NCBI GenBank assembly: GCA_028752905.1
Contig: JAQNBH010000004.1
Coordinates: forward strand, 37,174,836 to 37,238,835
Length of the DNA stretch: 64,000 nt
Direction of reading: 5' to 3'
DNA from: Cladorhizidae sp. MBARI D1340-BT2
Taxonomy: Eukaryota > Porifera > Demospongiae > Poecilosclerida > Cladorhizidae
The translations under genes and the position numbers were made by a program. Under the pieces are notes generated by a model. That model saw nothing but the letters and a program-made list of their open reading frames with translations. It had not been told where the DNA came from and ran no database searches. How positions within the stretch are numbered: the first letter of the stretch is position 1; every line of letters starts with the position of its first letter. Below are positions 44,691 to 56,505 of the stretch, piece after piece.

Positions 44691-45462
44691 TTGAGAGCTG
44701 GACTGCACTTGGCCAAAAATCGCATCATGATTGCATCACAGTTTTTTGCCAGCATGAACTACTGTAGAACATAATGAGATGCATTTCACTACATTCTACA
44801 GCCTCGTCATAATATTATGGCATTTGCTTTACTACTGTAGTTAAATATAATTATTCATCTTCCAGGAAACTTGTGTGGCATAACCACCCAAATACAATTA
44901 TTACAATTTCATTGTACTGCTGATTCGTAACTAAAGCAACACTTAGCATTCGTGCAATCACATGAAACACCAAATAATGCAACATGGCAATGATTATTGT
45001 AACATATTCATCGTGATTCTTGCCTAGTGTGCGACTGTTGCCTCGAAAATTTTAAATCAATCGCATGTAAAAAGATTTTTCATGTACGTGAAAATGCATC
45101 AGAAAAGAAAGATCTAAGACATGAAAGCTGGATACAAGTAAGCAACATGGCAGATGCAATAGCTTATGTCGTGAGATTCACTTAGGCACCGCTAAATGTT
45201 TCAAATATATTTCTTGTGGTTTTCCATTCCAATTAAGCTTGTAATTAGGACACATCGGTCATCTTAGGTTTCCCTCAACAAGAAAAAATGTAGTGTGTGA
45301 ATTTGTATGGTTATAAATGCTAATTGTTGTTTAGTTACTAATTAGCATTCCGCTATCAGCAAACAATTCTTCAATGCAAGGAAATTGTAGTATGCAGTGG
45401 ATATGTGGCCAAGTGCAGTCCATCTTCCAAGTTCTAGCTTTGTTTCTGCTTGGAGCTCTAAT

Positions 45463-45533
45463 TGTGTGTGTGTGTGTGTGTATGTGTGTGTCTGTGTGTA
45501 TGTGTATGTGTGTGCTGTGTTGTGTGTGTGTGG
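45463..45533 (+). repeat. (TG)n microsatellite
   Basis: TGTGTG with a few TATG and CTGT interruptions. It is complementary to the CA-rich block about 0.8 kb to the left. Confidence 0.95.
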
Positions 45534-45944
45534 TTCAAGCCTGACTTGGTATTAATACGCCATGATGTTGTTGCCACACACCAGGAACATTATCTTTATG
45601 GCAGTTTGTTTCAATTTGGTCCAATCGTGCCAGTAAAGATCCACAGTTATCGGAGCAGTCCAATCATCATAGACATTGCCAACCTAAATCCTAGCCATAG
45701 CTCTAGGCCTGGTCCTAGTCCTTCGTCTTTGGCCATTACATTGATCTATCCCAAGGTGGCAAGAACTTTGGACTTTGGCAATCTCTAAATAATTCCTGGT
45801 AGTCCAACATTTTCAACTCTGTTATATGGTCTCAGTGACTTCGGCTATAATTTTTATCCTAGGTTTGACATGAGCATATCTATGATTGAATTGTATATCA
45901 TAGAATGGGGTCTCATAGTCAGGTGTGCTTTAACAGCCATCTCT

Positions 45945-46760
45945 TATTGCTATTAAATACTGTATGGACAGATATATTGTCAGAGGAATAAGACCATCAC
46001 ACATCACAACATATATTAATTAAGTAAAATTCCAATAAAGGACAGAATACAGAGTAAGCATTAATTTGTCAAGTGTCATGTACAAAACAGAGAGATCAAC
46101 TCCCATGGCTTCATTAATAAGAAAAACATAGACACTCACACAACTGCAAATTAATAAGTGTCCATTAGCTCCATTGATCTTGTCATCAGTGCAAACCCAC
46201 TAAATCATAATTACCACCAAGTTTTAATTATGGCACCATCAATATCTATATTTCGATCTTAAACTATTCCTCAGCTATAGAGTACTCTAGTCAGGATTTA
46301 TAGGAAGGTAACATTTATCATTAACAATCTGACAATTAACACTAATTGAATGAATCATGATCAATAAAGAGAACACATCTTTATTTGTCTAATAAAAAGT
46401 GGCAGACACTAAATCAGGAGTGGGAAGCACTCATTACTGAACATAGATCTCTACCACTTCAATGGCAATGTCCTCATCAGCTCTCGCCTCATCACGACAC
46501 ACCCTCATCTCTATATCATCAGTGGTGGGCTGTTGCAGCTGCTTGTAGAACCATGGAGGAGTGTTGAAGGAGCAGCAGGTATTGAGAGGCCCACAACCAG
46601 CTCCATCCCACAGAGGGTCATCAGCATAAAGATGGAAAGGGACAATACCAGCTGTAACAGCTGTGTCACAGAAATAATCTTCCCCCACAAATGATGGAAT
46701 AGATCTGACCATTCCAGATATAGCAGTGTTGGAGCATGGACATTTGAGTCGAGGAAACGA
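45945..46760 (-). repeat. Right arm of the large inverted repeat
   Basis: Matches 42870-43690 in reverse complement. It covers the 3' flank and the last part of fibrinogen-like gene 2. Confidence 0.85.
46380..46385 (-). promoter_or_regulatory. Candidate poly(A) signal of fibrinogen-like gene 2
   Basis: AATAAA on the minus strand about 50 bases after the stop codon at 46434. Confidence 0.5.
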
Positions 46761-47711
46761 GACAGTTTCATCATAAGTACTAGCAAATGTCCAGATATGC
46801 TGCCTTGGGTTACTAGCATGAGTGAGACTTACACCATCCACATAATTGCTATCTATGTTAGTTTCATGACCACTCTTAATTCCAAAAGCATCTGGAGAGT
46901 TCACCTGGTAGGCTCTAATTCTGCCACACACTTTGGAGTATCCAACGTCACCCACAGGAAATGTATCGGAAGAACAAAGTAATATACCAGTGGTCCTTAT
47001 TCTGCAGGTACGGCGTGCGGTTGTCCAGAGTTGGAGACTACTAGGGCACTGGGTAGTGTTGTCTGTCATGTCCAGTTCAGCCACTCTCATCCACCCTCCA
47101 GTTATATTACCACATGTCCTGGTCATATCACAGAAGACATGGACAAGAGAACCACTGGAGGACCTCACACGATAGTATCCTGAGGGGGAAGAGGGAGAAA
47201 ACTGCTGAATAGCAGCACAAGAAGATGCACGTCCAAACAATATATTGTCAATAGCTGCTGCTTGAGTTTGGGTGCTATTTTCAGTAGCATTAAGTTTTAT
47301 TCCAATGCTATTCAATCGTGTGTCAATATTGCTCTGTAGTTCTTGAACGCTGGCAGCTAGCCTGGTGATGTTGACAGTATTGTCTGGGGTTGTCTCTTTC
47401 CTAGGTGAGGTGGACTTGAGTACAGCTACTTCAGAATGAAGTTTAGAAATCTGCACAAATGAAATGACTAGGGCTGTACCTGCTGCAATAAATAGCAAAG
47501 CAACTAGGCAGATGAGCAGAACTCCACATTTTGTGGTAATTGGAAGGTCTTCTTTTTGCAAATTTTCAGAATTATTATCAACGTCAGTCAAGGCTGAACC
47601 AGAAGTAGCAGTTGTGTTGATGACTACTGCATATATAGGAGTAGCAGAATAGCAAACATTGTCCTGCTCATCAAAAGGGAGATCACACTCTTTAGCTTTA
47701 TCCACAATCAT
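46434..47711 (-). CDS. Type II membrane protein with fibrinogen-related ectodomain, copy 2
   Basis: 425 residues with the same plan as copy 1: cytoplasmic tail with YAVV, membrane segment about 62-86, stalk with NIT, NAT and NST sites, and a cysteine-rich ectodomain from about 164. By hand alignment the two proteins differ at about 49 of 425 positions. About 13 of these lie in the first 112 residues, one in the next 105, and about 35 in the last 205. The start is fixed by a TAA a few codons upstream of the ATG at 47711; the two codons between (GTG, AAG) are not used. The 3' end is part of an inverted repeat arm. Expression and function are unknown; the intact frame in both copies and their conserved flanks argue that both are genes. 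Confidence 0.87.
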   Translation of the reverse strand: MIVDKAKECDLPFDEQDNVCYSATPIYAVVINTTATSGSALTDVDNNSENLQKEDLPITTKCGVLLICLVALLFIAAGTALVISFVQISKLHSEVAVLKSTSPRKETTPDNTVNITRLAASVQELQSNIDTRLNSIGIKLNATENSTQTQAAAIDNILFGRASSCAAIQQFSPSSPSGYYRVRSSSGSLVHVFCDMTRTCGNITGGWMRVAELDMTDNTTQCPSSLQLWTTARRTCRIRTTGILLCSSDTFPVGDVGYSKVCGRIRAYQVNSPDAFGIKSGHETNIDSNYVDGVSLTHASNPRQHIWTFASTYDETVSFPRLKCPCSNTAISGMVRSIPSFVGEDYFCDTAVTAGIVPFHLYADDPLWDGAGCGPLNTCCSFNTPPWFYKQLQQPTTDDIEMRVCRDEARADEDIAIEVVEIYVQ

Positions 47712-48682
47712 CTTCACAATATTACTTGATTAATACAAGAATATCTTAATTATATACACCCAAACTGACATTTCAGAATGGTTTCCTGGGGAACTAATCA
47801 ATACCAAATATGGGCACAACACTGTGGTAGGAAGTTACGTAGAGCAGCCACAACCATTATAAAGGTCAAGGTGCACAAGTGCAATGAGGACAAATTTAGA
47901 TGTCCCATAAATCAGATGCATAGTATATATAGTGGATTGGAACTTTTTAGCATGTTACATGTTCGACTATGCATAATAATTATATACTATTTTCTCATTG
48001 CCCTGCCATTTTTTTTTTAGGTGGAGAGTCATCTTGTTTAGGCCCAAAATGGTTTTGAGGGAGGGACCAATTTGTCACAGATATATATGCTTAGAAGTAG
48101 GCACGTCCCTCCCCCACTTGTTTGCTGAGATATATACATGTAGGACCTCCGCAGCACTTCCTCTTGCCCCTCCCTAACTTGCTGGTGAGAGGTATTCATA
48201 CCCTCCACAAGATACATAACTAGTCCATAAACACCTAAATTATGTTACTGGGTGAATTACCTAACAAAGTGATCTCCTACAACTTTACACTCCACTACAT
48301 AGAAACTGGAAACCCATTCGCAACGAGGAATACTGCGTTGATGCCACTTCTCAACTGGAGCCAACAATCTATACCAAGTCTGTGGTCAAGGGGTCATATC
48401 CACAAGTCTTCCATTGAGAGTGAGTATGGTAATGTCTCATCGTAAAAGCATGCAGCCATACCTTTTCTAAATATGCGTTTGACCATCAGGAACTCATCCT
48501 ACCCTCTAAGACAACCAAATGATGTACTAGTCGCAAATTTAACATACCCAAAAGACAAATGACATCATCATTTTAAACAATCACAAGAAGTGAATGCACC
48601 TCCCATGCTTAATAATATGATACCCAATATCAAACTCTTTGGATATTGACCTGAGCATCTAGTTCATCAGTTGTACTCTATT
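47712..48682. other. Upstream region of fibrinogen-like gene 2
   Basis: Collinear with 10170-11149, including the TATA-like minus-strand sequence near 47993-47986. A short plus-strand ORF at 48242-48445 is not kept intact in block B and is not called. Confidence 0.45.
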
Positions 48683-48902
48683 CTATATATGGAGCTACAG
48701 TTGCTGTAAGTTTCTAAGCCAACACATTTGTTGCTGATGACCCTCTGTGGAATGTGGGCCTCAGAATATATACTGCTCCTTTAACACTCCTCTATGGTCC
48801 TATGAGCAGCTGCCACATCCCACCATTATGTATTTAGAGATGAGTGTATGTCGTAATGAGGGCAGAAGTAACGATGACTTCATTATGATATATATTCATT
48901 AG
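48683..48902 (+). pseudogene. C-terminal relic of a fibrinogen-like gene, block C
   Basis: The counterpart of the relic at 11150-11396: ADDPLW (about 48733), then degenerate sequence ending in the tag that closes at 48900-48902. It has its own deletions relative to block B (for example in the DDPLWDG block), so it is not under constraint. Confidence 0.7.
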
Positions 48903-51539
48903 TGAGGGCCACACACTCCTTCTTGCTATAATTAAAATGTAGAAAGGGAAATGTCAACAAATTTTGTAAAATTGTCAACTCTATTATTACAAAAATTATG
49001 GCATCAGAATGAAGCTGATATCTGCCACCTTGCCTGATGATAGCATGTGCCTATCTCTCCCTCCATCATAGTTATGTATAGTATATAGCAGCATGTGCTT
49101 ACTACCACACTTACATGTGTTTCTATTGATGTAGATATTAAGCATGTGACAGGTGCTGGACATGGGTGAACTATCTAGCTGAGTGATATTATACAGCTGG
49201 CAACTATGGCTTCATCAGAGTTACTCTCTGTCTCTCTATATATAATTATGTAGTCCATACATTAGTTATCAGCCATGTCACATTTTAATCTCATTAATAA
49301 ATCATGATTTAAAAAAAAAATACCTCGTGGTTATCACTTTGGTGCACCATGGATTCTGCACGTTTCTACTGCTGGAACTTCATTTTTTAAATTAGATCTC
49401 TCTGTTGTGTGCTCCCTTGTCATACTGAAATGTTGCATAGGTACAATGTATAAACCTCAAAATCTGAGTTCCTTAATGGGCTGAGTTTTTTCTCTGATTC
49501 GAATGTGTTGAGCAGCTGAAATTATGAGTGTGGTAAGAGGAAGCCATGCTCTCTAGAACAATGTCGTTCATTAGGTACTAACAAGTGTTTATGTGGTCAA
49601 GCATAGCCACTGAATATGTCAATGGTTTGCACAGAAGAAAATTAATTTGCATGAGGCCACTGCTGGCTAAGTGCTGCTACTATGTGTCAAGAAATATTCT
49701 GGCTAAGTTTGTAGTTAGGCAATATATCAACTCTGTCACCTAAATGCAAATTAGCAATGCACATGCAAGTGACAGATGTGTTGTGGGTGGTAATAATAGC
49801 ATAGATACCACTTTTCTGCTCCCTCCAACCCCATGGAGTTACACTGTGCTCTGCATGTGGAAATTAGGCTTAATTTATTATTCTTGTCCATTTGTGGAGC
49901 CTGCCTTATCTGGGAAGCTTGGGACTGGGGGAGGAGGGTGGGCATTGATGCTCAGAAATAGCTTGTACCTTAGAAATTTGCAGCACACACTGCTGCAGCT
50001 TTAATCTTCACAATCAAACATATACATTTTATATAGTTTTAAAAACACATTTTCTACAAGTAGAAGTAGAAATGATTTTGAACTAATTGATTTTGGTATG
50101 CTGAAGATGTGCATTATATAGTAGTGAAGTTGTGTTATTCTGAAATGGAATTGTAAATTTTCCACCTGAACTGACGAGTCGTTTTTTCCCTAACATAATT
50201 GTTGAAGAATTTTTTGTCCAGCTGGCTCTATTTGTAAAATAATTTGTTGTAATTATAGGCAATTATGGCACAGGTAGAAGAATCTGCAAATTGCCATGCT
50301 GAGATTTCACAGATCAACAGCAGTGTCAATATTTCTTTGTTGTCTAATATTTATCAGATGACACATATAAATTTATTACAAAATACAATTAGAGGGTGTG
50401 GATCTTCAATCTTAAACATGTGGAAATTCCTTGTCTTGTATTGATCAATGGCAAGGAAATACTGACCACTAACCACATATTTAGTTGTTGAAAGTGGGAT
50501 GCCTAATTGTGAAATAAGATATTTAATTGGAATGGGGGAGGGATGATGAGGAAGGGTGAACAAATTGGCCACGTCTTAATGACCAATAATTTTGGCCTGT
50601 CACAATGAGCACAGTGTTTTCATGGACTAAGATAATCATGAAGCATGGGTGGTGGCTGGGTGGCTAATGGCATGTCAAATAGTGGAGATATAATTCTCTC
50701 AGGCTTTTTTTAATTTATATCTGTCCTTCTTTCTGTGTCCTCAATCAGTGCTCACACATATGGCCCAGGGAGAGTTTGAGCTGAAATGTTAACTTGATGA
50801 GGGAGAGAACATAATGGGGTTTTCAACCTGCAGGCCATGGCTCCTGCCACGACATAAAGCCCATAATAGCCAAAGAAGAAAGGTTGACACTAGAATTATG
50901 CTCTTAACCCTTTCTGCCTGTCAGTGTATTTTTGTCCTCAATGGGCACTAACATATATGACCCAGGTTGGGTCGGAGGATGGGGATAGTATATTGCCTGT
51001 AGCTGGCTTATACGTGATTTTCACATAGTAGCCAATAAGTGGCTGTTTTTTTTTCCAGCTGGTATATTATATTTTCTATATTTTCTATGGAAGAATCTGC
51101 ACTCCATGAACCTCAAATATCTGGATCTTCGCTACTAAAGTTTTAAATGTCGGTAACCAAAACTGTGCTTTACACGTGCTAGACATGAACAATAGCCACC
51201 ACAGAATAGTAAGGGAGGAGTGCGTCTGTCCTTGTACTGGCTAGTTGGGGGCTGTTGAATACTCTAGATGTGGAGGGAAACCCATGATGACACTTGTAGT
51301 TGCTACCCATTACAAGCATATTGAAGCAGAAAGGAAAATCTTGATCAACATGAAACAGTAGTGCATAAATAAATCACAAGACAAAGATATTGCATCTGCC
51401 ATTATTGTTTCCTGGTTTCTAGTTAAAATAGTTTCCATGTCTTGACATTAGGTCAGAATTCATTCGTAAATTCTGCTAACAAGCAACTTAAAGATACTCT
51501 CAATGAACTCTCAGTTGATATAATAACATTAAAATGACC

Positions 51540-51850
51540 TTCTCAATAATCAACTTCAAATATAAAATAATAATAAAATAAATAAATAAGTAAACAAACA
51601 GACAAACAAAAAAACCAAAAAAAACACAAACAACATATGAATATTAACAAATCAATAAAATAATAATAACAATTAATATAATAATAATAACAACAACAAC
51701 AACAACAATAATAATAATAATAATAAAATTTTAATAATAAATAGATAATAAATAAATCTTAAAATAAATTAAAAAAATTATAATAATGATAATGATAATA
51801 ATAGTAATAAATATTAAACAAAGAAATTAAATTAAATTAATGTAATTATG
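51540..51850 (+). repeat. A-rich simple repeats (AATA, AAT, AAC)
   Basis: Long runs of AATAAT, AACAAC and AAATAAAT. They lie inside the segment present in block C but not in A or B. Confidence 0.95.
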
Positions 51851-54091
51851 GCGGTTGTGGTTTCAAGTTTAGGCTCTTCCTAGTAGCTCCCCAGCAGCCA
51901 GGCAAGTCCATTGAAGGTGATTTTAAACTTAAAGATATGTTTTTGCCTGTAGGCAGGAATATTAGGCATTATTTATACTATTGTCATGTAGCAAACTTTG
52001 TTGTTTGTTTTTATTATTGGTGTGCTCTCTACTACATAGCATCAATGCCAACTCTATGTATTGTGACATATTGGCAAGTCTCTATCAGCAAACAAGTTGT
52101 CATAAGCTGTTTAGTTCTCTCTTCTCAGATGTTCTACTTGATGAAGCACATGTTGTTTGCTAAGTCAATATTTCTGCTTAACCAAGTATTATATAATAGA
52201 TGGATATCAAGAGACTGATGAATCTTTGGTATTTAGAAAACTGAAGGTCCTAGGTTATGTCAACCCAAGCATACCAAGCGTGCCACAGAGGGCTTGAGGG
52301 TTTCAAAATACCACAGGTCCCATTGGTCAAGTATTCAAGCTAGCAACCACACAGACAACCAACCTGCAACAGTAGAGGAATAAGGGTGCTAGCAGAAGGA
52401 ACATGCAATGGACTTCTCTTCTTCTTTTTTTATTGATAGGAAACTTAGACGAGGTACAGGAAATATCCACTGACCCCAGCTCCACATTAGCTCTACTACA
52501 GCACAAATTATCTAACAACCACTTCACAATCAGTGTGAATTTTCTAACAACTGTAGCAGCAATGTTACCTGAAACTAATAAACAAATTAAGAATTGCAAT
52601 ACAGGTATAGAAATATAGGGGAAAAAATTGTAATAATAATAAAACCCAAACCCTAGGGGGACACTCTATTATGCCCAGGAGGGTGGGCTCTACTTCCCTC
52701 CAGTGAGGGCCTTTAAGTGAAATAAGGAACCTATAACTGACCAATGATACTCCATTCTGACTAGCTAGGTTCTAACAGGAAAAAGGTAATTAAGGGACAC
52801 AAATTCTGTGAATTTATTCTGTTTTTGAAGGAAAGCACTGCCTGGGGCTACCTTTTTATATACCTATTGCTCTTATTTGTGAGTCTCTAGAGTAGCTCTA
52901 AAGAAACCAAAATACTCTGTACTGATCTTGCCTTTGTTGCTTACAACTTCTCTCGTGGGTTATGTGATTTGGATAGGAAATAGTTACACATAGTGTGAAA
53001 CTTGTTTAGTTTCAAAATGCATTTATATCTTGTGTAACTTCCTTAGTAATCAATAAATATTTGCAGTGAAGTTTCCTCTTATGTGCTTTCAAGATATATT
53101 TCCATTCCAGCATCTTCATAGTATAAACAAACAGTTGTGGTGAAACTTCCTTAGTTTCAAGATGAGTGCAATTTAGCAACAGTCAGCAAGAAAATGGCCA
53201 CTTAATCCTTAGTTGCTGCTTAATGCACATCTGCAGACATGATCAATTTCTTTAGGGTATGGAATATTGAGGGTGTGCACTGGGTTAGCTAGATGGGATA
53301 ATAAAACAGTTGAACTGCAGCACCAGGAGAGTTCATATGTGATACATCCACAATTTTTCCAGTTGCCAGGCAGTGGCTGAGATCCAGAGGTGGTAGGGGG
53401 TGGATGAGCTGCTTTCAGCTCTCTCACTTTTCGAAGTAGAGAAATTGGAGAATGCTGTGGTTGACAATTTGTATAGCTGTATTGTGGTTTATATCTTACA
53501 TGACAACTGACACACATTAGTCCTCGTGTGTATTATAGCCAGATAACTGTTGAGCATTTTGTCAGCTCCAAAGGAAGCAAGAAGAACTGAATCAAGTCAC
53601 AAAGGAGAGTGAGACTCTTAGACTTTGTTCCAGTAACTATATGTCTGAGAAAGAGGACACATCATTCGAAAGGAATGCTATAAGCTTATCAGAAGGCCAG
53701 AACACTACACCAGAAAAATATAGGTGTTCAGCATAGTTTTCTTTATAAGTGAGAAGAAAGCCTTTCAGTCTAATAATAAGATGACATTGAAATCATTGAG
53801 TGAGAGGAAAAAAGCTTCTGTGAACATCTCGGTGTTTTTCGATATGTTTCCAGGCACAGATTGTTTACCTCAGTAAATCAGCAGAGCAAGTTTTCACCTC
53901 AAAAATATCATAGAAGAGTTTAAATTTCACGAAGACTCACTTTCTCATAAAGAGGCAAAAATGAAGTGTTTAGTTCAAGCAAGGCCTATAATTGAGAGCC
54001 AGTGAAGTGAACAATTGAATTATCAGCTAGGAAAGCGAAGAGCAAGTTTTTTATAGCAAATGAAGTGAGTACAATTTCTGGCTCATCAAGT

Positions 54092-55698
54092 GTTAGCCCT
54101 TCTAAGGAAATGTGAAGCAACTAATGCTGATGTGGAGCCTTGAAGATGAAGTGGTCAAAACCTGGGTTGAAAGACGCCATCGAGAATCAAACAGGGACAT
54201 TTGAGTGGTATTATTATTATATAGCTCCACCAAGCAAATGGAAAAAGATGGATTATTCCACTCAGGATCAAACTCAGATTTTTTAGTATGTAAGTTAAAC
54301 AAAGAAATCCACATCATTTCCCCCAAAGTAAGCAAATTAACAATGTGGTGAAACATTTTTATGTAGAGAGGAAGGTATTTATTGTCGACAGGAGAAACAA
54401 AGCCCTTAAAGTCTGCCTGAAAAGTTCATGTCTGCTTAAAGTTTGTTATACTTTGTGTGCTAACTATTGGACCTTCTACATGTATACATAACAAGAATCA
54501 TGAAGCCAGGCATTATGCATTCACACCTGTAGAGTCTGGATTGTGATCAATGTTGCGAGCTGCAGCGGTTGTAAGGAAGACAGCATTCTGCAAGACAAAT
54601 CTTGTTAACTAGCTCAGTTCAGATGTCCTACACATGATTATACAAAGTGCTCAAACCCAGCTCATATAGCTTCATTTTCTGAATAGGCTCTCATTTGTGA
54701 GTTTTTATATGATTATCCAAGATAGGTGGAAGGTTGATTCTCGAAGGCATATATTTCACTCTATTATACAGTATTATAGTAGCTAAGTAATATTGATGAT
54801 AAGCTGTAGTGAACTTGACCAGCTTTGATATTCACCCATTCAGAAAATAAAGCTATGAGGGATACAGGCACAGAATTTTCCTGGCACTTTAAAACATTCA
54901 ACTAGTTTTTGATTTTGAAAATATCTTTCTTACAATCTGAACGTCCCTAACCTGATGAACTGTGCCATTATTTGCATTATAATCACCCACTATATATGCA
55001 CAATTCAGATTTAGTGTCTTTATTAAAAATAAGAATGATGCTCCATTGTTATTGAGCTAGCATGACTGGAAAGCAACACTAATTTTTTAACTTGTTGGAG
55101 TAGCAATTTGTTTCAATCTGGTAGTGTACAGTTTCACCAGGTCACTAAATTTGAAGTTGTGAGTGTGTTTGCAAGCACTTTTGATATATGACACCAGTTT
55201 AGCACTATGGTTCTGTATGTCTGCATCAGCATCTTCGGTTGTTTTCTAGCTATGTTATCATATAATAAGGAGACTAGGCAATGCAGATGGTATTTTAAGC
55301 ATCTTGTTCTCTGGCACTTAATTTGGCATGTAGCCATTTGTCCCACAATTTCATGCTATATTGTCAGACATGGAAATTAACTACAAATATTCATGCTGCA
55401 CAAAGATTTTCCACTTGTTGCATGGGTGCCACAGAAGAAGCATGTTTCAATGGAAGTACTTTGTTAGAGTCTCCAACCACAAGAGATATAAAAGATCCAA
55501 CCTTGGTAATTCGCTGCCACCAGAATCTCTCACTAACTTGTTCTAGCTAAACCCCAAGCTTAACAAAAGAGTTTTAGATCTTAAGTAGCTTATATTAAAA
55601 CAACGGTTGAGTAGCAGAATATGAAGATAGGATGAGACTGAAATCTGAACTTCAGAGGGGTTTATATACTCTTGCAGCCAGGCTTTCACAGCTTATGG
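54092..55698. other. Unassigned stretch
   Basis: No recognisable domain in any frame. The plus ORF pair around 55323-55550 and the minus ORF 55134-55346 have no motif I can name. It lies between the end of unit C and the gypsy element. Confidence 0.4.
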
Positions 55699-55940
55699 TG
55701 TTGATAACAGTGTGAGAGTAGTAGAATTACTGTATTTCCCTACAGGACTTATCCAAGAGTGTGAGGTTTGTAATGATCTGGAACTAACTTGAACTTTGTA
55801 CTACTAGATAGTTATGCGCATGACACTAGTTCTTATTATTGCCTGTTATATGTCTGTACTGTATTGTCGATTCCTAGACTTCGTTTTAGAGATCTAGTTG
55901 TATAATACCTTTCTCTCTACGATGTTAATAAATCACAACA
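55699..55940 (+). repeat. Probable 5' LTR
   Basis: 242 bp from TGTTGATAACAG to AATAAATCACAACA, with TG/CA ends and a poly(A) signal near the end. Position just before gag supports it; the matching 3' LTR is absent, so the limits are tentative. I cannot identify a primer binding site after it. Confidence 0.4.
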
Positions 55941-55962
55941 ATTTATACAACTAAATCTCTGG

Positions 55963-56505
55963 ATGGATGAAGTCCTTCGTCCAGAACGTTTGGAGGCAGA
56001 TCCAAACTCGAGTGACGCCTCAAAGGATTGACTCCACTGGAGGAGGACATTCCAGAACTTTCTCGCTGTCCTTGACCGAGGGGTTTTGGACCAACTCGGA
56101 GTACTCACAAACTTTCTGTCACCTAAGATCTACCAATACATCGAAGACTGTACGGATTACCCAATGGCGATTGAGATGCTGCACACTCTCTATATAAAGC
56201 ACACCAACGAAGTCTATGCCCGAAATATCCTTGCTATGAGGTGCCAACAGTCCGCGGAGACCCTGAATGAGTACCTCCAGGTCCTCAAAACACTTAGCAA
56301 AGACTGTAACTACCACAATGTCTCCTCGGTTAAATATCATGAGGAGAGCGTTAGGGACGCTTTCATCTCTGGTTTAACTTCAGGACGTATTCGCCAAAGG
56401 TTATTGGAAAATAATACTCTGGACCTCAAGACTATGTTCGATCAAGCCATATCACTAGAATCAGCAGCGCGCAGCTCAGAGTCGTATACAGCAACTCCCC
56501 TATGA
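55963..56505 (+). pseudogene. gag of the conventional gypsy element
   Basis: From ATG at 55963 the frame reads MDEVLRPERLEADPNSSDAS, then a TGA at 56029-56031 in the place of a Trp codon, then HWRRTFQNFLAVLDRGVLDQ and onward without further stops to 56505. The second part (ORF from 56086) contains ALEMLH-like, NEYLQVLKTLSKDC and FISGLTSGRIRQRLLE motifs typical of gag in this widespread marine gypsy group. Apart from the one TGA it is whole. Confidence 0.8.

Larger units (their letters stand above)
43691..45944. other. Loop of the inverted repeat, microsatellite-rich
   Basis: No gene is supported. It contains the CA-rich region (44050-44070 and 44291-44690) and the TG run (45463-45533); ORFs over them are low-complexity artefacts. 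The remainder is AT-rich. Confidence 0.6.
46290..54091. repeat. Duplicated unit, block C
   Basis: Collinear with block B (8770-15646), and from about 49127 with copy A. It carries gene 2, the plus-strand relic (48683-48902) and the non-coding tract. Unlike A and B it has no LTR insertion (empty site near 53979). At 51320-52015 it contains about 700 bp absent from A and B; the start of that segment (GAAAGGAAAATCTTGATCAA) is present in copy D (about 61098), so A and B probably lost it. Confidence 0.88.

Noticed and set aside
44173..44694. ORFs of 72 to 153 codons on both strands
   Set aside because: They are translations of a CA/TG microsatellite, with Thr/His- or Val/Cys-rich products and no domain.
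54102..54356. Minus-strand ORF of 84 codons just beyond unit C
   Set aside because: No recognisable domain and typical length for chance ORFs in AT-rich sequence.
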